Below are positions 25,245 through 33,872 of a stretch of DNA of 64,000 nt, piece after piece. The position numbers were made by a program, and so were the translations under genes. This DNA is from an uncultured Pelagibacteraceae bacterium (GTDB lineage Bacteria > Pseudomonadota > Alphaproteobacteria > Pelagibacterales > Pelagibacteraceae). The notes under the pieces were generated by a model. The model ran no database searches. It saw only the letters and a program-made list of their open reading frames with translations, and was not told the DNA's origin. The stretch is taken from contig CACLTL010000001.1 in the NCBI GenBank assembly GCA_902609855.1, positions 408,257-472,256 of the forward strand. The letters run 5' to 3'. The first letter of the stretch is position 1; the number at the start of each line of letters is the position of its first letter.

Positions 25245-26047
25245 TCTGATAAATCTTTGCCAATAATTGGAATTTCTCTATAATTATATTTAGTAGTAAA
25301 CCAATATGAGAGAAATCTTTCGGCTAGGAAACCGTAAATTCTTTGAGAACCATAGCCTTTTAAATTTTTAAAACCAAATATTTTTTCACATTTTTCAAGC
25401 CATGGGAAAATTGTCTCATAATATTCTTTTAACAAATTTTTTTTACATAAAAACATGTTATGTGGATTAAAAGAGTTTCGAGTATACATAAAATTTTTAA
25501 AGTTTTCCCTGTCTTTTTTTTCGAGTAGGTTTATAGCTAAATCCAAATTTCCTTTCCCGTGAAATAAATCAAATTGTAATTTAAGATTCCTTTTTTTTTC
25601 ATAAAAAAACAAAGATGGATTAAATAAAAAATGCAAAAAATGTCTCTTTAAAATTTTTGAAAACTTATAGTTTGAAACTGAAAATTTTTCACCTAAAATA
25701 CACTCGACATTATTTGGTTGATCAATTTCGGTGATCACATGATCTTTAAGATCATTAAAACTTAAATCATTTGAGCTTATTTTATTTTTGATAAAAAACT
25801 TCCTATATTGGCAAAAACCTACCCACTCAGTTTGGATTTGATCTAAATAGTTTTTCCATAACCAATAATGAAATGTATATTCTCCATAAAATGGATTTTT
25901 GAAAGAAATATTTATCCCTTTTCTGTCTGAAAAACAATTTTTGGAAAATTTTTTTTCTCCGAGACCAACAGGTATATATGTTAATTTTTTAATATTTTCT
26001 TCATGATTTGGATTTAAAGTTAAACAGAAAAAAGTAATGGTTTTCAT
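25229..26047 (-). CDS. DUF4422-like putative glycosyltransferase (paralogue 1)
   Basis: This 272-residue soluble protein has no signal peptide. It shares features with the protein encoded at 27.1 kb: an N-terminal VGLGEKKF-like loop, TFHYWLWKNYLDQIQTEWVG, FCQYRKFF, and an ERFLSYWF near the C-terminus. These motifs fit the DUF4422 family, which lies in polysaccharide clusters and is thought to act as a sugar-transferring enzyme. No mechanism is established. It is encoded opposite to the rfb operon, between that operon and a PhyH gene. Confidence 0.72.
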   Translation of the reverse strand: MKTITFFCLTLNPNHEENIKKLTYIPVGLGEKKFSKNCFSDRKGINISFKNPFYGEYTFHYWLWKNYLDQIQTEWVGFCQYRKFFIKNKISSNDLSFNDLKDHVITEIDQPNNVECILGEKFSVSNYKFSKILKRHFLHFLFNPSLFFYEKKRNLKLQFDLFHGKGNLDLAINLLEKKDRENFKNFMYTRNSFNPHNMFLCKKNLLKEYYETIFPWLEKCEKIFGFKNLKGYGSQRIYGFLAERFLSYWFTTKYNYREIPIIGKDLSDYKNL

Positions 26048-26131
26048 AAATATGCAAGACTATAAGCTCTTTTTGTTGTCTTAAATAGAATAATTTTGTA
26101 ATGTTTAGAGCAAACATATATATCATAATTA

Positions 26132-26932
26132 ATGCTTTCAGTAGATAATATAACAAAACAATTAAAAGAGAACGGTCTTGTAAAAATTGAAAAATTTATT
26201 GACCAAAATCAAGTAGTAGATATCAAAAAAATTGTTTTGGACGTAAACAAAAACTTTCATCACCCAGATACATATTTTTCAACAAATGTAAAAAGTTTAT
26301 GTGTTAAATTATTAAAATTTCAATTTAAGAAATTTTTTAACAGTTTAAAATTAATTGATTTATCAAAAGAAAAAAATTTTAGCTTAATTTCTCAAAAATT
26401 TTATGAAAAAAAAGAAAAATTACATATGATTGATGGATATGTAGCTAGAAAATCAGAAAAAAATATTATCGATTGGCATTGCGATGCTCCTTACAAAAAT
26501 GAGATAAATTTTTCTAATATGCATGATAATAGAAGTTTAAAGTTTTTTATTTATTTAACTGATGTTGAAAAAGATAACGGATGTTTAGCTTACATACCTA
26601 AATCGCACAAAATTGTTTATAAAGTAAAAAAAATGATCTACGAAAAAAAAATTAAACAAGGTAGATTTCAATATCTTAAAGAATGTAGAAACTTTATTTT
26701 AAAACCAGAAAATTATAATACAATTAAGGATGAACTTGGTAAAAATAACGAAATTGATCAATTTTTAAATCAAACTAAATTTATTTCTGAAGATAAAGAG
26801 GATACAAGTGAATTTGATTATTCTTTAAAAGCTGGTGACGCTTTAATATTTGATGAAAATGGTTTTCATAGGGGAGGAAAACCAAAAATAAGTGATAGAG
26901 TGGTTCTAAGATATCACTATGGTATCAACTAA
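26132..26932 (+). CDS. Phytanoyl-CoA dioxygenase (PhyH)-like Fe(II)/2-oxoglutarate oxygenase
   Basis: This 266-residue PhyH-family protein has the facial triad visible: IDWHCDAPYKN gives His and Asp and ENGFHRGGKPK the distal His. GDALIFDENGFHRGG is followed by Arg in VVLRYHYG, the likely 2-oxoglutarate ligand. Members hydroxylate lipids, amino acids or sugars. Inside a polysaccharide island the target may be a glycan or lipid precursor, but this is inference. It lies upstream of a convergent tRNA-Met gene. Confidence 0.82.
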   Translation: MLSVDNITKQLKENGLVKIEKFIDQNQVVDIKKIVLDVNKNFHHPDTYFSTNVKSLCVKLLKFQFKKFFNSLKLIDLSKEKNFSLISQKFYEKKEKLHMIDGYVARKSEKNIIDWHCDAPYKNEINFSNMHDNRSLKFFIYLTDVEKDNGCLAYIPKSHKIVYKVKKMIYEKKIKQGRFQYLKECRNFILKPENYNTIKDELGKNNEIDQFLNQTKFISEDKEDTSEFDYSLKAGDALIFDENGFHRGGKPKISDRVVLRYHYGIN

Positions 26933-26961
26933 TTCTTAAAATAAGCTAAAAATTTTTTTGA

Positions 26962-27038
26962 TGGTAGCGAGGGGCGGATTCGAACCGCCGACCCCAGGCT
27001 TATGAGTCCTGTGCTCTAACCAACTGAGCTACCTCGCC
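26962..27038 (-). tRNA. tRNA-Met (anticodon CAT), CCA encoded
   Basis: A 77-nt cloverleaf reads on the minus strand from GGCGAGGTAGCTCAG to CTCGCTACCA. The anticodon loop CTCATAA gives CAT, and the 3' CCA is encoded. The D arm GCTC/GAGC and the T arm GGCGGTTCGAATCCGCC are standard. It resembles elongator tRNA-Met rather than initiator (no three G:C pairs in the anticodon stem). tRNA-Ile2 with a lysidine-modified CAT is the alternative. Two oddities: position 31-39 is A/G and position 1-72 is G/T, so both stems carry a mismatch or wobble at an end. It lies between the PhyH gene and a DUF4422-like gene. Confidence 0.9.
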
Positions 27039-27123
27039 AAAATGATTTTATAAACTAAATATAACTAAGATAAGTGTTAGTTATAAAATTGTAAACCTAT
27101 TTTAAATGATATATTTAGAGTAA

Positions 27124-27936
27124 ATGAAGTTAAAAATTTTTTGCATGAGCGTAAAAAATCTTAAGATAATTGAAAAACTTCCTAATTATATTGTTCCATT
27201 CGGTCTTGGAAACTTTGAATATCCTAATAATTGGCTAAAAGAAAATAGTGGAGAAAATATTTCACATTTGAATAAATTTTTTGGTGAAGCTAGTGGCATG
27301 TACTGGTTATGGAAAAATTATATGAGTAATTTTAAAAAAGATGAATGGATTGGTTTTTGTCAATATCGTCGTCTCTGGTTAAACGACCTTTTTGAGTCAA
27401 AACAGAAGACAAATATTTCGAGTCTCTATTCAAATCTATTAAATCCTAATAATGAAATTTTTTCTGAATGTAATGCAATTTTACTACAACCCACAATAAT
27501 AAGCCGACGAAATCTTAATTCTGAATTCGAATCTATTTATGGTGATAACACAATAAGTAAATGTGTGGATTTTGTTGATGAAAAAAACAAAAATGATTTT
27601 AAAGAATTTCTGAAAGGTCATAAAATGAGTATATGTAACATGTTTATAACAAAACCTGATATTTTTATCTCATACTGTGAAGATATGTTTCATTGGATTG
27701 AAAAATGTTTTGACTATTGTAGTAAAAAAAACTTATTAAAAGGTAATAACACTAGATTGCCAGTATTTATGGTTGAGAGATTTACATCGTTTTGGTTTGA
27801 AAAATATACCAATGTAAAATATTTATCATTTGCGAGACTTGGAAATTTTTTTCTTTCAGAAAAAACTAATAAAATAATAAACCCATTAAAGATTCCTTTG
27901 ACATTTCGTATGTACCCTACTATTCACAGATACTAA
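27124..27936 (+). CDS. DUF4422-like putative glycosyltransferase (paralogue 2)
   Basis: This 270-residue protein parallels the one at 25.2 kb: FGLGNFEYPNN, GMYWLWKNYMSNFKKDEWIG, FCQYRRLW and ERFTSFWFEKY occur in the same order. The pair looks like a diverged duplication in opposite orientation around the PhyH and tRNA genes. It has no signal peptide or obvious DxD motif, and the family function is a hypothesis (sugar transfer). It is 2 bp upstream of the PLP-enzyme gene and likely co-transcribed with it. Confidence 0.72.
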   Translation: MKLKIFCMSVKNLKIIEKLPNYIVPFGLGNFEYPNNWLKENSGENISHLNKFFGEASGMYWLWKNYMSNFKKDEWIGFCQYRRLWLNDLFESKQKTNISSLYSNLLNPNNEIFSECNAILLQPTIISRRNLNSEFESIYGDNTISKCVDFVDEKNKNDFKEFLKGHKMSICNMFITKPDIFISYCEDMFHWIEKCFDYCSKKNLLKGNNTRLPVFMVERFTSFWFEKYTNVKYLSFARLGNFFLSEKTNKIINPLKIPLTFRMYPTIHRY

Positions 27937-27938
27937 TT

Positions 27939-29141
27939 ATGAGAGTGTATTACGGAAAAGCAGTATATGGTAAAGAAGAGATAGCCGCATCGCTAGATGT
28001 ATTAAAAAATAAATCAATAAATCTTATCGATGGGCCATCAGTAAAGAATTTAGAAAAAAAAATTTCAAAAGTTTTTGGAAAAAAGTACGGTTTAATGGTT
28101 AATTCCGGATCTTCTGCAAATTTATTAGCCTTATCAAGTTTCGATTTTAAAAAAGGTTCAGAAATAATTACTCCTACATTGACTTTTTCAACTACCGTAT
28201 CGCCAATTTATCAAATTGGTTGCGTACCTCATTTCATAGATGTAGATGAATTTTCGTTTTTATCAAATTTAAATCAAATAAAAAAAGCTATTAATAAAAG
28301 AACAGTTGCTATAATGCTTCCTAATTTACTTGGTAATGTAATTAATTGGAGGACAGTTTACAGCATTGCAAAAAAATACAATTTGAAAGTGATTGAAGAT
28401 TCTGCAGATACGATTGGTTATAAATTTAGAGGAAAAAACTTTGGAAGATGCTCAGATGCTTCTACAAATAGTTTTTATGCATCACATGTTATAACTGGAG
28501 CTGGTTTTGGTGGGATGGTTTGTTTTAATGATAGAAAACTTTATGACAGAGCAAAACTATTAAGAGGCTGGGGTAGATCCTCTGCAATATTTAATGAGTC
28601 AGAAGGTCTCAAAAAACGATTTAGTGAAAAAGTTGATGGTATCCCTTACGATGGAAAATATATTTTTTCCGATCTTGGATATAATTTTTTGCCATCTGAA
28701 ATTTCTGCTGCCTTTGCCTTAGAGCAACTTAAAAAATTAAAAAAAAATATTTACACTAGGATTAAAAATTTTGAAAAAATATACAATTTTATAAAAGGTT
28801 ATAAAAAATATTTTGATTTACCGACTCAAATTCCTGGTATCAAGACAGGTTGGTTGGCTTATCCGATAATCATAAAAAGAAACTCTACGATCAAAAGAAG
28901 AGATATGCAAATATTTTTAGAGAAGAAAGGGATTCAAACTAGAACAATTTTTACAGGTAATATTTTAAGACAACCAATTATGAAAAAGAAAAAATATAAA
29001 AAAGTTAAAAACTGCTCTATTAACAGCAACAATATAATGAAAAATGGTATTCTTATTGGCTGCCATCAAGGCCTCAAACAAACTGAAATCAATTATATGT
29101 TTAAAAATATTAAATTATTTTTAAGAAAATATTCGGGGTAA
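27939..29141 (+). CDS. DegT/DnrJ/EryC1 family enzyme, RfbH-like (catalytic Lys replaced by His)
   Basis: This 400-residue sugar-modifying PLP/PMP enzyme has VIEDSADTIG for the PLP-binding Asp (154). FYASHVITGAGFGGMV puts His183 where aminotransferases have Lys. That is a hallmark of PMP-dependent dehydrases such as RfbH (E1) and ColD. RGWGRSS to LGYNF follows the RfbH alignment. However, the block around residues 213-225, where RfbH has its iron-sulfur cysteines, holds Ser, Ala, Ile, Phe, Asn and Glu, and no Cys. The product would be a 3-deoxygenating dehydrase, or a ColD-like PMP enzyme, acting on a 4-keto sugar made with rfbBA. A plain aminotransferase seems unlikely without Lys. Confidence 0.85.
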   Translation: MRVYYGKAVYGKEEIAASLDVLKNKSINLIDGPSVKNLEKKISKVFGKKYGLMVNSGSSANLLALSSFDFKKGSEIITPTLTFSTTVSPIYQIGCVPHFIDVDEFSFLSNLNQIKKAINKRTVAIMLPNLLGNVINWRTVYSIAKKYNLKVIEDSADTIGYKFRGKNFGRCSDASTNSFYASHVITGAGFGGMVCFNDRKLYDRAKLLRGWGRSSAIFNESEGLKKRFSEKVDGIPYDGKYIFSDLGYNFLPSEISAAFALEQLKKLKKNIYTRIKNFEKIYNFIKGYKKYFDLPTQIPGIKTGWLAYPIIIKRNSTIKRRDMQIFLEKKGIQTRTIFTGNILRQPIMKKKKYKKVKNCSINSNNIMKNGILIGCHQGLKQTEINYMFKNIKLFLRKYSG

Positions 29142-29155
29142 ACTTTAGTGTAATA

Positions 29156-29338
29156 TTAAATGGTAAGAATTATTCCAAAAACTGTAACCGCAGATACAGC
29201 TGCAACTCCAAGTGCTAAATTTCTTTTTTTCTCAATCTTTTTTTCTTCGTTTAATCTAGAAAGTAAATCAGTAACTTTAAGTCTAGCTTGATTTTTGCCA
29301 AGATCAGATTGATTTTCTAGGTTATAAGGCGTACTCAT
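29156..29338 (-). CDS. Small single-span membrane protein
   Basis: This is a 60-residue protein with a hydrophilic, charged N-terminus and one C-terminal hydrophobic helix (residues ~42-60). LKVTDLLSRLNEEKKIEKKR before the helix is basic, so the N-terminus probably faces the cytoplasm. No family is recognised. Reasons to believe it is real: a plausible composition, a natural TM segment, and clear separation from neighbours on both sides (14 bp from the PLP-enzyme gene, 104 bp from ald). Function is unknown. Confidence 0.55.
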   Translation of the reverse strand: MSTPYNLENQSDLGKNQARLKVTDLLSRLNEEKKIEKKRNLALGVAAVSAVTVFGIILTI

Positions 29339-29442
29339 AATTTAATTAAATCATAAATTCAGAACTTTGTAATACAACTAAAGCGCAAAATGGGTTTCAG
29401 AAAAAAACTTGACCCAAAATGAGTAAAGATTAAGACTCTTTT

Positions 29443-30555
29443 TTATAATAGTTCTAAAGCTGGAGTGTATTTTAAATTAAAAGCATCGGATACTCCTTTA
29501 TGGGTAATTTCTCCCCTATAAACATTCAATCCAGCTAGATAATTTTTATTTTCTTTTAAAGTTTTCTTATAACCCTGGTCTGCTAGTTTTAATAATAAAG
29601 GTAAAGTTGCTTTATTAAGCGCCATAGTAGATGTTCTTGGAACTCCCCCTGGCATATTTGCTACGCAATAGTGAACAACTTCATCTACCATGTAAGTTGG
29701 ATTTGCGTGTGTTGTAGGTTTACTTGTTTCTACACATCCTCCTTGATCAATAGCAACATCGACTATTACTGAACCTCTTTTCATAGATTTTATCATTTCT
29801 CTTGTTACTAGCTTAGGTGCTTCTGCTCCTGGAATTAAAACTCCACCAACTAATAAATCACACTCAGAAATTAGTTTTTTTAAATCTGTTTTATTGCTTT
29901 CTGTAGGAATAATTTTGTCACCAAATTGTTTGTGTAGCTCTTCTAACCTTTTTTTTGATTTATCAACTACGTAAACTTTTCCTCTCATGCCTGTAGCTAT
30001 AATTGCAGCATTTTCTCCAACTACCCCACCACCAAGTATTACAACGTTTGCAGACTCTACACCTGGTGCTCCACCAATGAGTAAGCCTCTACCCTTTTGA
30101 TTTTTTTCTAAACAATGAGCTCCTGCTTGAATGGACATTCTTCCAGCAACAGCACTCATGGGGGCAAGTAATGGTAAACGTCCATCATCATCAGTAACTG
30201 TTTCGTAAGCTATACAGATTGATTTTGAATTCATTAAACCTAATGTTAATTCTTTTGCTGCAGCTAAATGTAAGTAAGTATAAATTATTTGTCCTGCTCT
30301 TATCATATTTACTTCGTTTAATTGAGGTTCTTTAACTTTTACAATTAATTCAGCTTTTTTAAAAATTTCTTCAGGAGTGTTAATTATTTTAGCTCCAGCT
30401 TTAAGGTAATCCTCATTAGTAAATCCTGCTTCTAAACCTCCATTATTTTCAACTAATACTTCATGATTTCTATCAACTAAAGCTTTAACGCTTTCAGGTG
30501 TTAAGCCGATCCTATGCTCTTGAAGCTTTATCTCTTTTGGAACTCCAACGATCAT
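29443..30555 (-). CDS. ald: Alanine dehydrogenase
   Basis: This 370-residue NAD enzyme interconverts alanine and pyruvate plus ammonia. MIVGVPKEIKLQEHRIGLTP is the N-terminal signature. The NAD site is VVILGGGVVGENAA, and TYLHLAAAKEL provides the conserved His. In taurine degradation the transaminase uses pyruvate as acceptor and forms alanine; alanine dehydrogenase returns the pyruvate and releases ammonium. Adjacent tpa (end to end, 0 bp gap) supports that role. A general amino-acid role cannot be ruled out. Confidence 0.95.
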   Translation of the reverse strand: MIVGVPKEIKLQEHRIGLTPESVKALVDRNHEVLVENNGGLEAGFTNEDYLKAGAKIINTPEEIFKKAELIVKVKEPQLNEVNMIRAGQIIYTYLHLAAAKELTLGLMNSKSICIAYETVTDDDGRLPLLAPMSAVAGRMSIQAGAHCLEKNQKGRGLLIGGAPGVESANVVILGGGVVGENAAIIATGMRGKVYVVDKSKKRLEELHKQFGDKIIPTESNKTDLKKLISECDLLVGGVLIPGAEAPKLVTREMIKSMKRGSVIVDVAIDQGGCVETSKPTTHANPTYMVDEVVHYCVANMPGGVPRTSTMALNKATLPLLLKLADQGYKKTLKENKNYLAGLNVYRGEITHKGVSDAFNLKYTPALELL

Positions 30556-31899
30556 TTATGACTTTGAGTAGTTAGTAATACCTGTTCTTAATTTTTCTAT
30601 AATTTCATCGATATGCTTTTTCTCACATATGAATTGAGGGGCTATAATTAATGAATCTCCAGTATTTTTGAAATTAACACCAGCATCATAGCAGTGTTTA
30701 AAGGTTTGAAAACCAGCCTTTCCAGGCTTTTCTTTCATTCTCATTTCAATTCCACCCATCATTCCGTAACCTCTAATGCTTACAATCTCTTTAAGATCTT
30801 TTAGAGAGTGTAATCCGTCTTGAAAATAAGGTGACATTTCTTTTGCTCTATTAAAAATATCTTCTTTGTCGAATATATCTTGAACTGCTAAACCTGCAGC
30901 TACAGCTGCTGGAATACCAGAATATGTATAACCATGAAATAATTCTGGTGTACCTTCTGGATTTTTAGAAGAGTCTAATACAGCATCATACATTTCTTCT
31001 TTAACTGCAACAACTCCCATTGGAATAACACCATTTGTTGTAGCTTTAGCCATTGTAATCATATCAGGTGTTACACCAAACTCTTGTGAAGCAAATGCGG
31101 AACCAGTTCTACCCCAACCAGTTATTACTTCATCAAAAATTAATAATATGCCGTGCTTGTCACAAATTTCTCTTATTCTTTTTAAATAACCTTTTGGTGG
31201 AACCAAAGTTCCTGTTGATCCTGCAATAGGTTCAACTATACAGGCTGCAATATTTTCTCCTCCAAAATTCATAGCTATTCGCTCTAAATCTTCGGCCATT
31301 TCAACACCAGTGTTAGGTTGACCTTTTACAAATTTATGGTCAGGTAAATGAGTATGTCTCATATGTTGAACACCTGGCATTAAAACACTTGCGAAAGTTT
31401 TCACATTATTTATCATTCCTCCAACGGTAGTCGCTCCAATATTCATGCCGTGATAACCTCTTTCACGACCAACAAATCTAAATCTTTTTGAATCACCTTT
31501 TGCTCTATGATAAGCAATAGCAATTTTAATTGCTGTCTCTACTGCAGTAGATCCACAAATTGTATAAAAAATTCTATTAATTCCTTCAGGAGTTTTCTTG
31601 GCTATTCTTGTTGCAAGCTCAAACGATCCTCCATAACCTTGGTTGAATGGTTGGCAATAATCTAATTTATCTAATTGTTTTGAAACAGCTTCAGTAATTT
31701 CTTTTCTTCCGTGACCGAGAGGATTGCAAAATAATCCAGAGCTTGCATCTATCATTTTTTTACCTTGATGATTGGTTAAATAAACTCCTTTTGCGTCAGT
31801 AATTAATCTCGGATTTTTTTTAAAAGTTTTATTATCTGTAAATGGCATCCAGTGCTCATTTAAAGAATTAGGTATATTAGTTCTGTTAGAAGCGCTCAT
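30556..31899 (-). CDS. tpa: Class III aminotransferase, probable taurine--pyruvate aminotransferase
   Basis: This 447-residue class III PLP aminotransferase has LIFDEVITGWGRTG with the PLP Asp and AKATTNGVIPMGV with the catalytic Lys. ICGSTAVETAIKIA and RYHGMNIGATTVGG also match. The family includes omega-amino acid:pyruvate and taurine:pyruvate aminotransferases. Context chooses Tpa: ald is immediately downstream, tauABC diverges upstream and xsc is in the window. The product would be sulfoacetaldehyde plus alanine. Biochemically close enzymes (beta-alanine or putrescine transaminase) cannot be excluded. Confidence 0.85.
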   Translation of the reverse strand: MSASNRTNIPNSLNEHWMPFTDNKTFKKNPRLITDAKGVYLTNHQGKKMIDASSGLFCNPLGHGRKEITEAVSKQLDKLDYCQPFNQGYGGSFELATRIAKKTPEGINRIFYTICGSTAVETAIKIAIAYHRAKGDSKRFRFVGRERGYHGMNIGATTVGGMINNVKTFASVLMPGVQHMRHTHLPDHKFVKGQPNTGVEMAEDLERIAMNFGGENIAACIVEPIAGSTGTLVPPKGYLKRIREICDKHGILLIFDEVITGWGRTGSAFASQEFGVTPDMITMAKATTNGVIPMGVVAVKEEMYDAVLDSSKNPEGTPELFHGYTYSGIPAAVAAGLAVQDIFDKEDIFNRAKEMSPYFQDGLHSLKDLKEIVSIRGYGMMGGIEMRMKEKPGKAGFQTFKHCYDAGVNFKNTGDSLIIAPQFICEKKHIDEIIEKLRTGITNYSKS

Positions 31900-31936
31900 A
31901 GTTCAACTTGTAGACTATTGTTATAGTTTGACAAGA

Positions 31937-31964
31937 ATTATAACATACAATCTTTAGTTGTAAA
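31937..31964 (-). promoter_or_regulatory. Sigma-70-type promoter for tpa-ald
   Basis: On the minus strand TTTACA (31959-31964) and TATAAT (31937-31942) are separated by 16 bp, a good housekeeping promoter. It lies 38-65 bp upstream of the tpa start. The 156-bp intergenic region also has to serve tauA in the other direction; no equally good promoter for tauA was found. No clear operator palindrome was seen. Confidence 0.55.
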
Positions 31965-32055
31965 ATCAATTTGGCCTTACATAACTAATCAACTATTTAC
32001 TTCTTAATCAATTTAATTTTAAATCTTATTATTAAACAAACCATATGGGAGAACT

Positions 32056-32994
32056 ATGAAAAAAATAATAAGCACAGTTCTTGGGATTTTATTTGCGTTT
32101 ACTCTAACTGCAACAGTAGCTAACTCAGCTGCTAAAGAAGTAAGAGTAGCGTACTTTTTGGAATGGCCATCTCCAAATCTTGAGGACATGAATAAAAAAG
32201 CATATTCAAAAGCACTTGGTGTACCGGTTAAGTGGACTAATTTCACAAACGGTGTAGCAATGACTGATGCTATGTTAGCAGGAGATATCGATATATCTTA
32301 CTCACAAGGTTTAATGCCTTACATCAATGCTGTTAAGGCAAAAGCACCTATTAGTTTAGTAGACGTTGCAATGGAATACGGAATGGGAGGAACAACGTGT
32401 GTTACTTCTAAAAAATCTGGAATTACAAAAGCTAATGCTTCTGAACTCGAAGGTAAGAAAGTTGCAGTTCCTCTAGGAACAATGGCTGAATACGTTTTCA
32501 CAGAAAGTATGAAAATTGTTGGTGCTGATAGAAAAAAAATGGAAATAATTGCAATGGACCCTGAAGAAGGTGCTGCTGCTTTAGTTAGTGGCGATGTTGT
32601 AATGGCATGTTTATTTGGAGGTAACTCTATTAAATCTGCTACATCTGTTGGAACAAGACTTCTAACAGTTGATGAAGCTCGTGCTGGAGGTATCATGGGA
32701 ATAGATATCGTTTCTGTAACGAATAAATTTATGAAAGAAAATCCAGGTATGTTGAAATCTTTCGTAGAATTAACTCATGAAGCAAATGAGAGATACAGAA
32801 AAGGTGGAAGTGATATGAAAGCTATGTCTAAAGAGTCAGAAATGAAAGTAGCTGATATGAAAGACACTTTAAGTGGCTTCAAATTCTTAACGCCAAAAGA
32901 AACAAAAAAATCTATGAAGAGTGGAAACCTTGCTAAATTTTTAAAAGGTTTTGACACTCCAAGAGGTACAGTAACTACTAAGTTTTTACCGTAG
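32056..32994 (+). CDS. tauA: Taurine ABC transporter, periplasmic binding protein
   Basis: This 312-residue SsuA/TauA-type solute-binding protein has a signal peptide (IISTVLGILFAFTLTATVAN-like hydrophobic core, cleavage near residue 25). EVRVAYFLEWPSPN is the first beta strand, and KKVAVPLGTMAEYVFTES the hinge/anion-binding region. It probably captures taurine in the periplasm; aliphatic sulfonates or nitrate-like anions are family alternatives. The strong Shine-Dalgarno GGGAGA lies 3 bases before ATG. It is followed by a perfect terminator and then tauBC, which should give excess binding protein. Confidence 0.88.
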   Translation: MKKIISTVLGILFAFTLTATVANSAAKEVRVAYFLEWPSPNLEDMNKKAYSKALGVPVKWTNFTNGVAMTDAMLAGDIDISYSQGLMPYINAVKAKAPISLVDVAMEYGMGGTTCVTSKKSGITKANASELEGKKVAVPLGTMAEYVFTESMKIVGADRKKMEIIAMDPEEGAAALVSGDVVMACLFGGNSIKSATSVGTRLLTVDEARAGGIMGIDIVSVTNKFMKENPGMLKSFVELTHEANERYRKGGSDMKAMSKESEMKVADMKDTLSGFKFLTPKETKKSMKSGNLAKFLKGFDTPRGTVTTKFLP

Positions 32995-33011
32995 TTCTTG
33001 AAAGTAAAATT

Positions 33012-33048
33012 ATAGGCACCAATGAATATTATTGGTGCCTATTTTTTT
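33012..33048 (+). terminator. Intrinsic terminator between tauA and tauB
   Basis: A perfect 12-bp stem (ATAGGCACCAAT, 33012-33023, with its complement at 33031-33042) and a 7-nt loop is followed by a T-run that continues to 33048. It sits 17 bp after tauA and 33 bp before tauB on the coding strand. A hairpin here would stop most transcripts after the binding-protein gene and let a minority read into tauBC, or shield the tauA message from 3' decay. Confidence 0.9.
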
Positions 33049-33074
33049 ATCAAAATATCTAATATAGTTCTTTT

Positions 33075-33872
33075 ATGAGCGATCTAATTTCTCAAAACTT
33101 AAATATGATTTTTAAAACTCCTAAGGGAGAAACTGTTCATGCTCTTAAAGATTTAAATTTTCAAATTAAAAAAGGAGAGTTACTTACTGTACTTGGACCT
33201 TCAGGTTGCGGAAAAACAACGTTATTAAATATTACAGCAGGTTTCATTAGGCCAACTTCAGGAAAAATTACTCTTAATAATAAAGAAATTAATGGACCAG
33301 GTGTTGATAGAGGAATGGTTTTCCAACAGGGCGCTTTGTTTGAATGGTTAACTGTTGCTGAGAATGTAAATTTTGGTTTGAGAATGAAAGAAGAAGATGC
33401 TGCGCAAACTCAAAAAAAGGTTGATGAATGGTTAGATATAGTTGGATTAAAAGGTTTTGGTAACACTCCGACTTATCAATTGTCAGGAGGAATGCAACAA
33501 AGAGTAGCTTTAGCAAGATGTTTGATTAATGATCCAGAATTAATATTGATGGATGAACCTTTAGGAGCTTTAGATGCTTTAACAAGAGAAAAAATGCAAT
33601 CTTTAGTTCTTAAAATTTGGAAAGAAACTGGAAAAACAATTATTCTTATAACTCACTCTGTTGAAGAAGCGCTATTACTTGGAGAAAAAGTTTATGTTAT
33701 GGCACCAAGACCAGGAAGAATACATAAAGAATATAAATTACCTTTCGCATCTATGGGTCTTAAAGAAGACTTGAGAGATATTAAAAACAATAAAGAGTTC
33801 GTCTCTAAAAGAGAAGAAATTCTCTCGATGATATGGGACATGGAAGAAGAAATAATGGGAAAAGAAATTTAA
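33075..33872 (+). CDS. tauB: Taurine ABC transporter, ATP-binding protein
   Basis: This is a 265-residue ABC ATPase. Walker A is GPSGCGKTTLLN, the signature LSGGMQQRVALARCL, and Walker B LILMDEPLGALD. The H-loop is ILITHSVEEALLLGE. It belongs to the nitrate/sulfonate/taurine class. It energises uptake by the adjacent permease; the tauC start follows the tauB stop with no gap. Confidence 0.93.
   Translation: MSDLISQNLNMIFKTPKGETVHALKDLNFQIKKGELLTVLGPSGCGKTTLLNITAGFIRPTSGKITLNNKEINGPGVDRGMVFQQGALFEWLTVAENVNFGLRMKEEDAAQTQKKVDEWLDIVGLKGFGNTPTYQLSGGMQQRVALARCLINDPELILMDEPLGALDALTREKMQSLVLKIWKETGKTIILITHSVEEALLLGEKVYVMAPRPGRIHKEYKLPFASMGLKEDLRDIKNNKEFVSKREEILSMIWDMEEEIMGKEI

Noticed and set aside
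26962..27038. Integrative element attached to tRNA-Met
   Set aside because: No integrase, no direct repeat of the tRNA 3' end and no mobile genes were seen.
29339..29442. Possible terminator between ald and the small membrane protein gene
   Set aside because: Only a 4-bp GGGT/ACCC stem with a long loop and no T-run in the right place.
31928..31956. TTGACA on the plus strand as tauA promoter
   Set aside because: The hexamer 17 bp downstream (TCTTTA) is a poor -10 box, and the leader would be ~100 nt.
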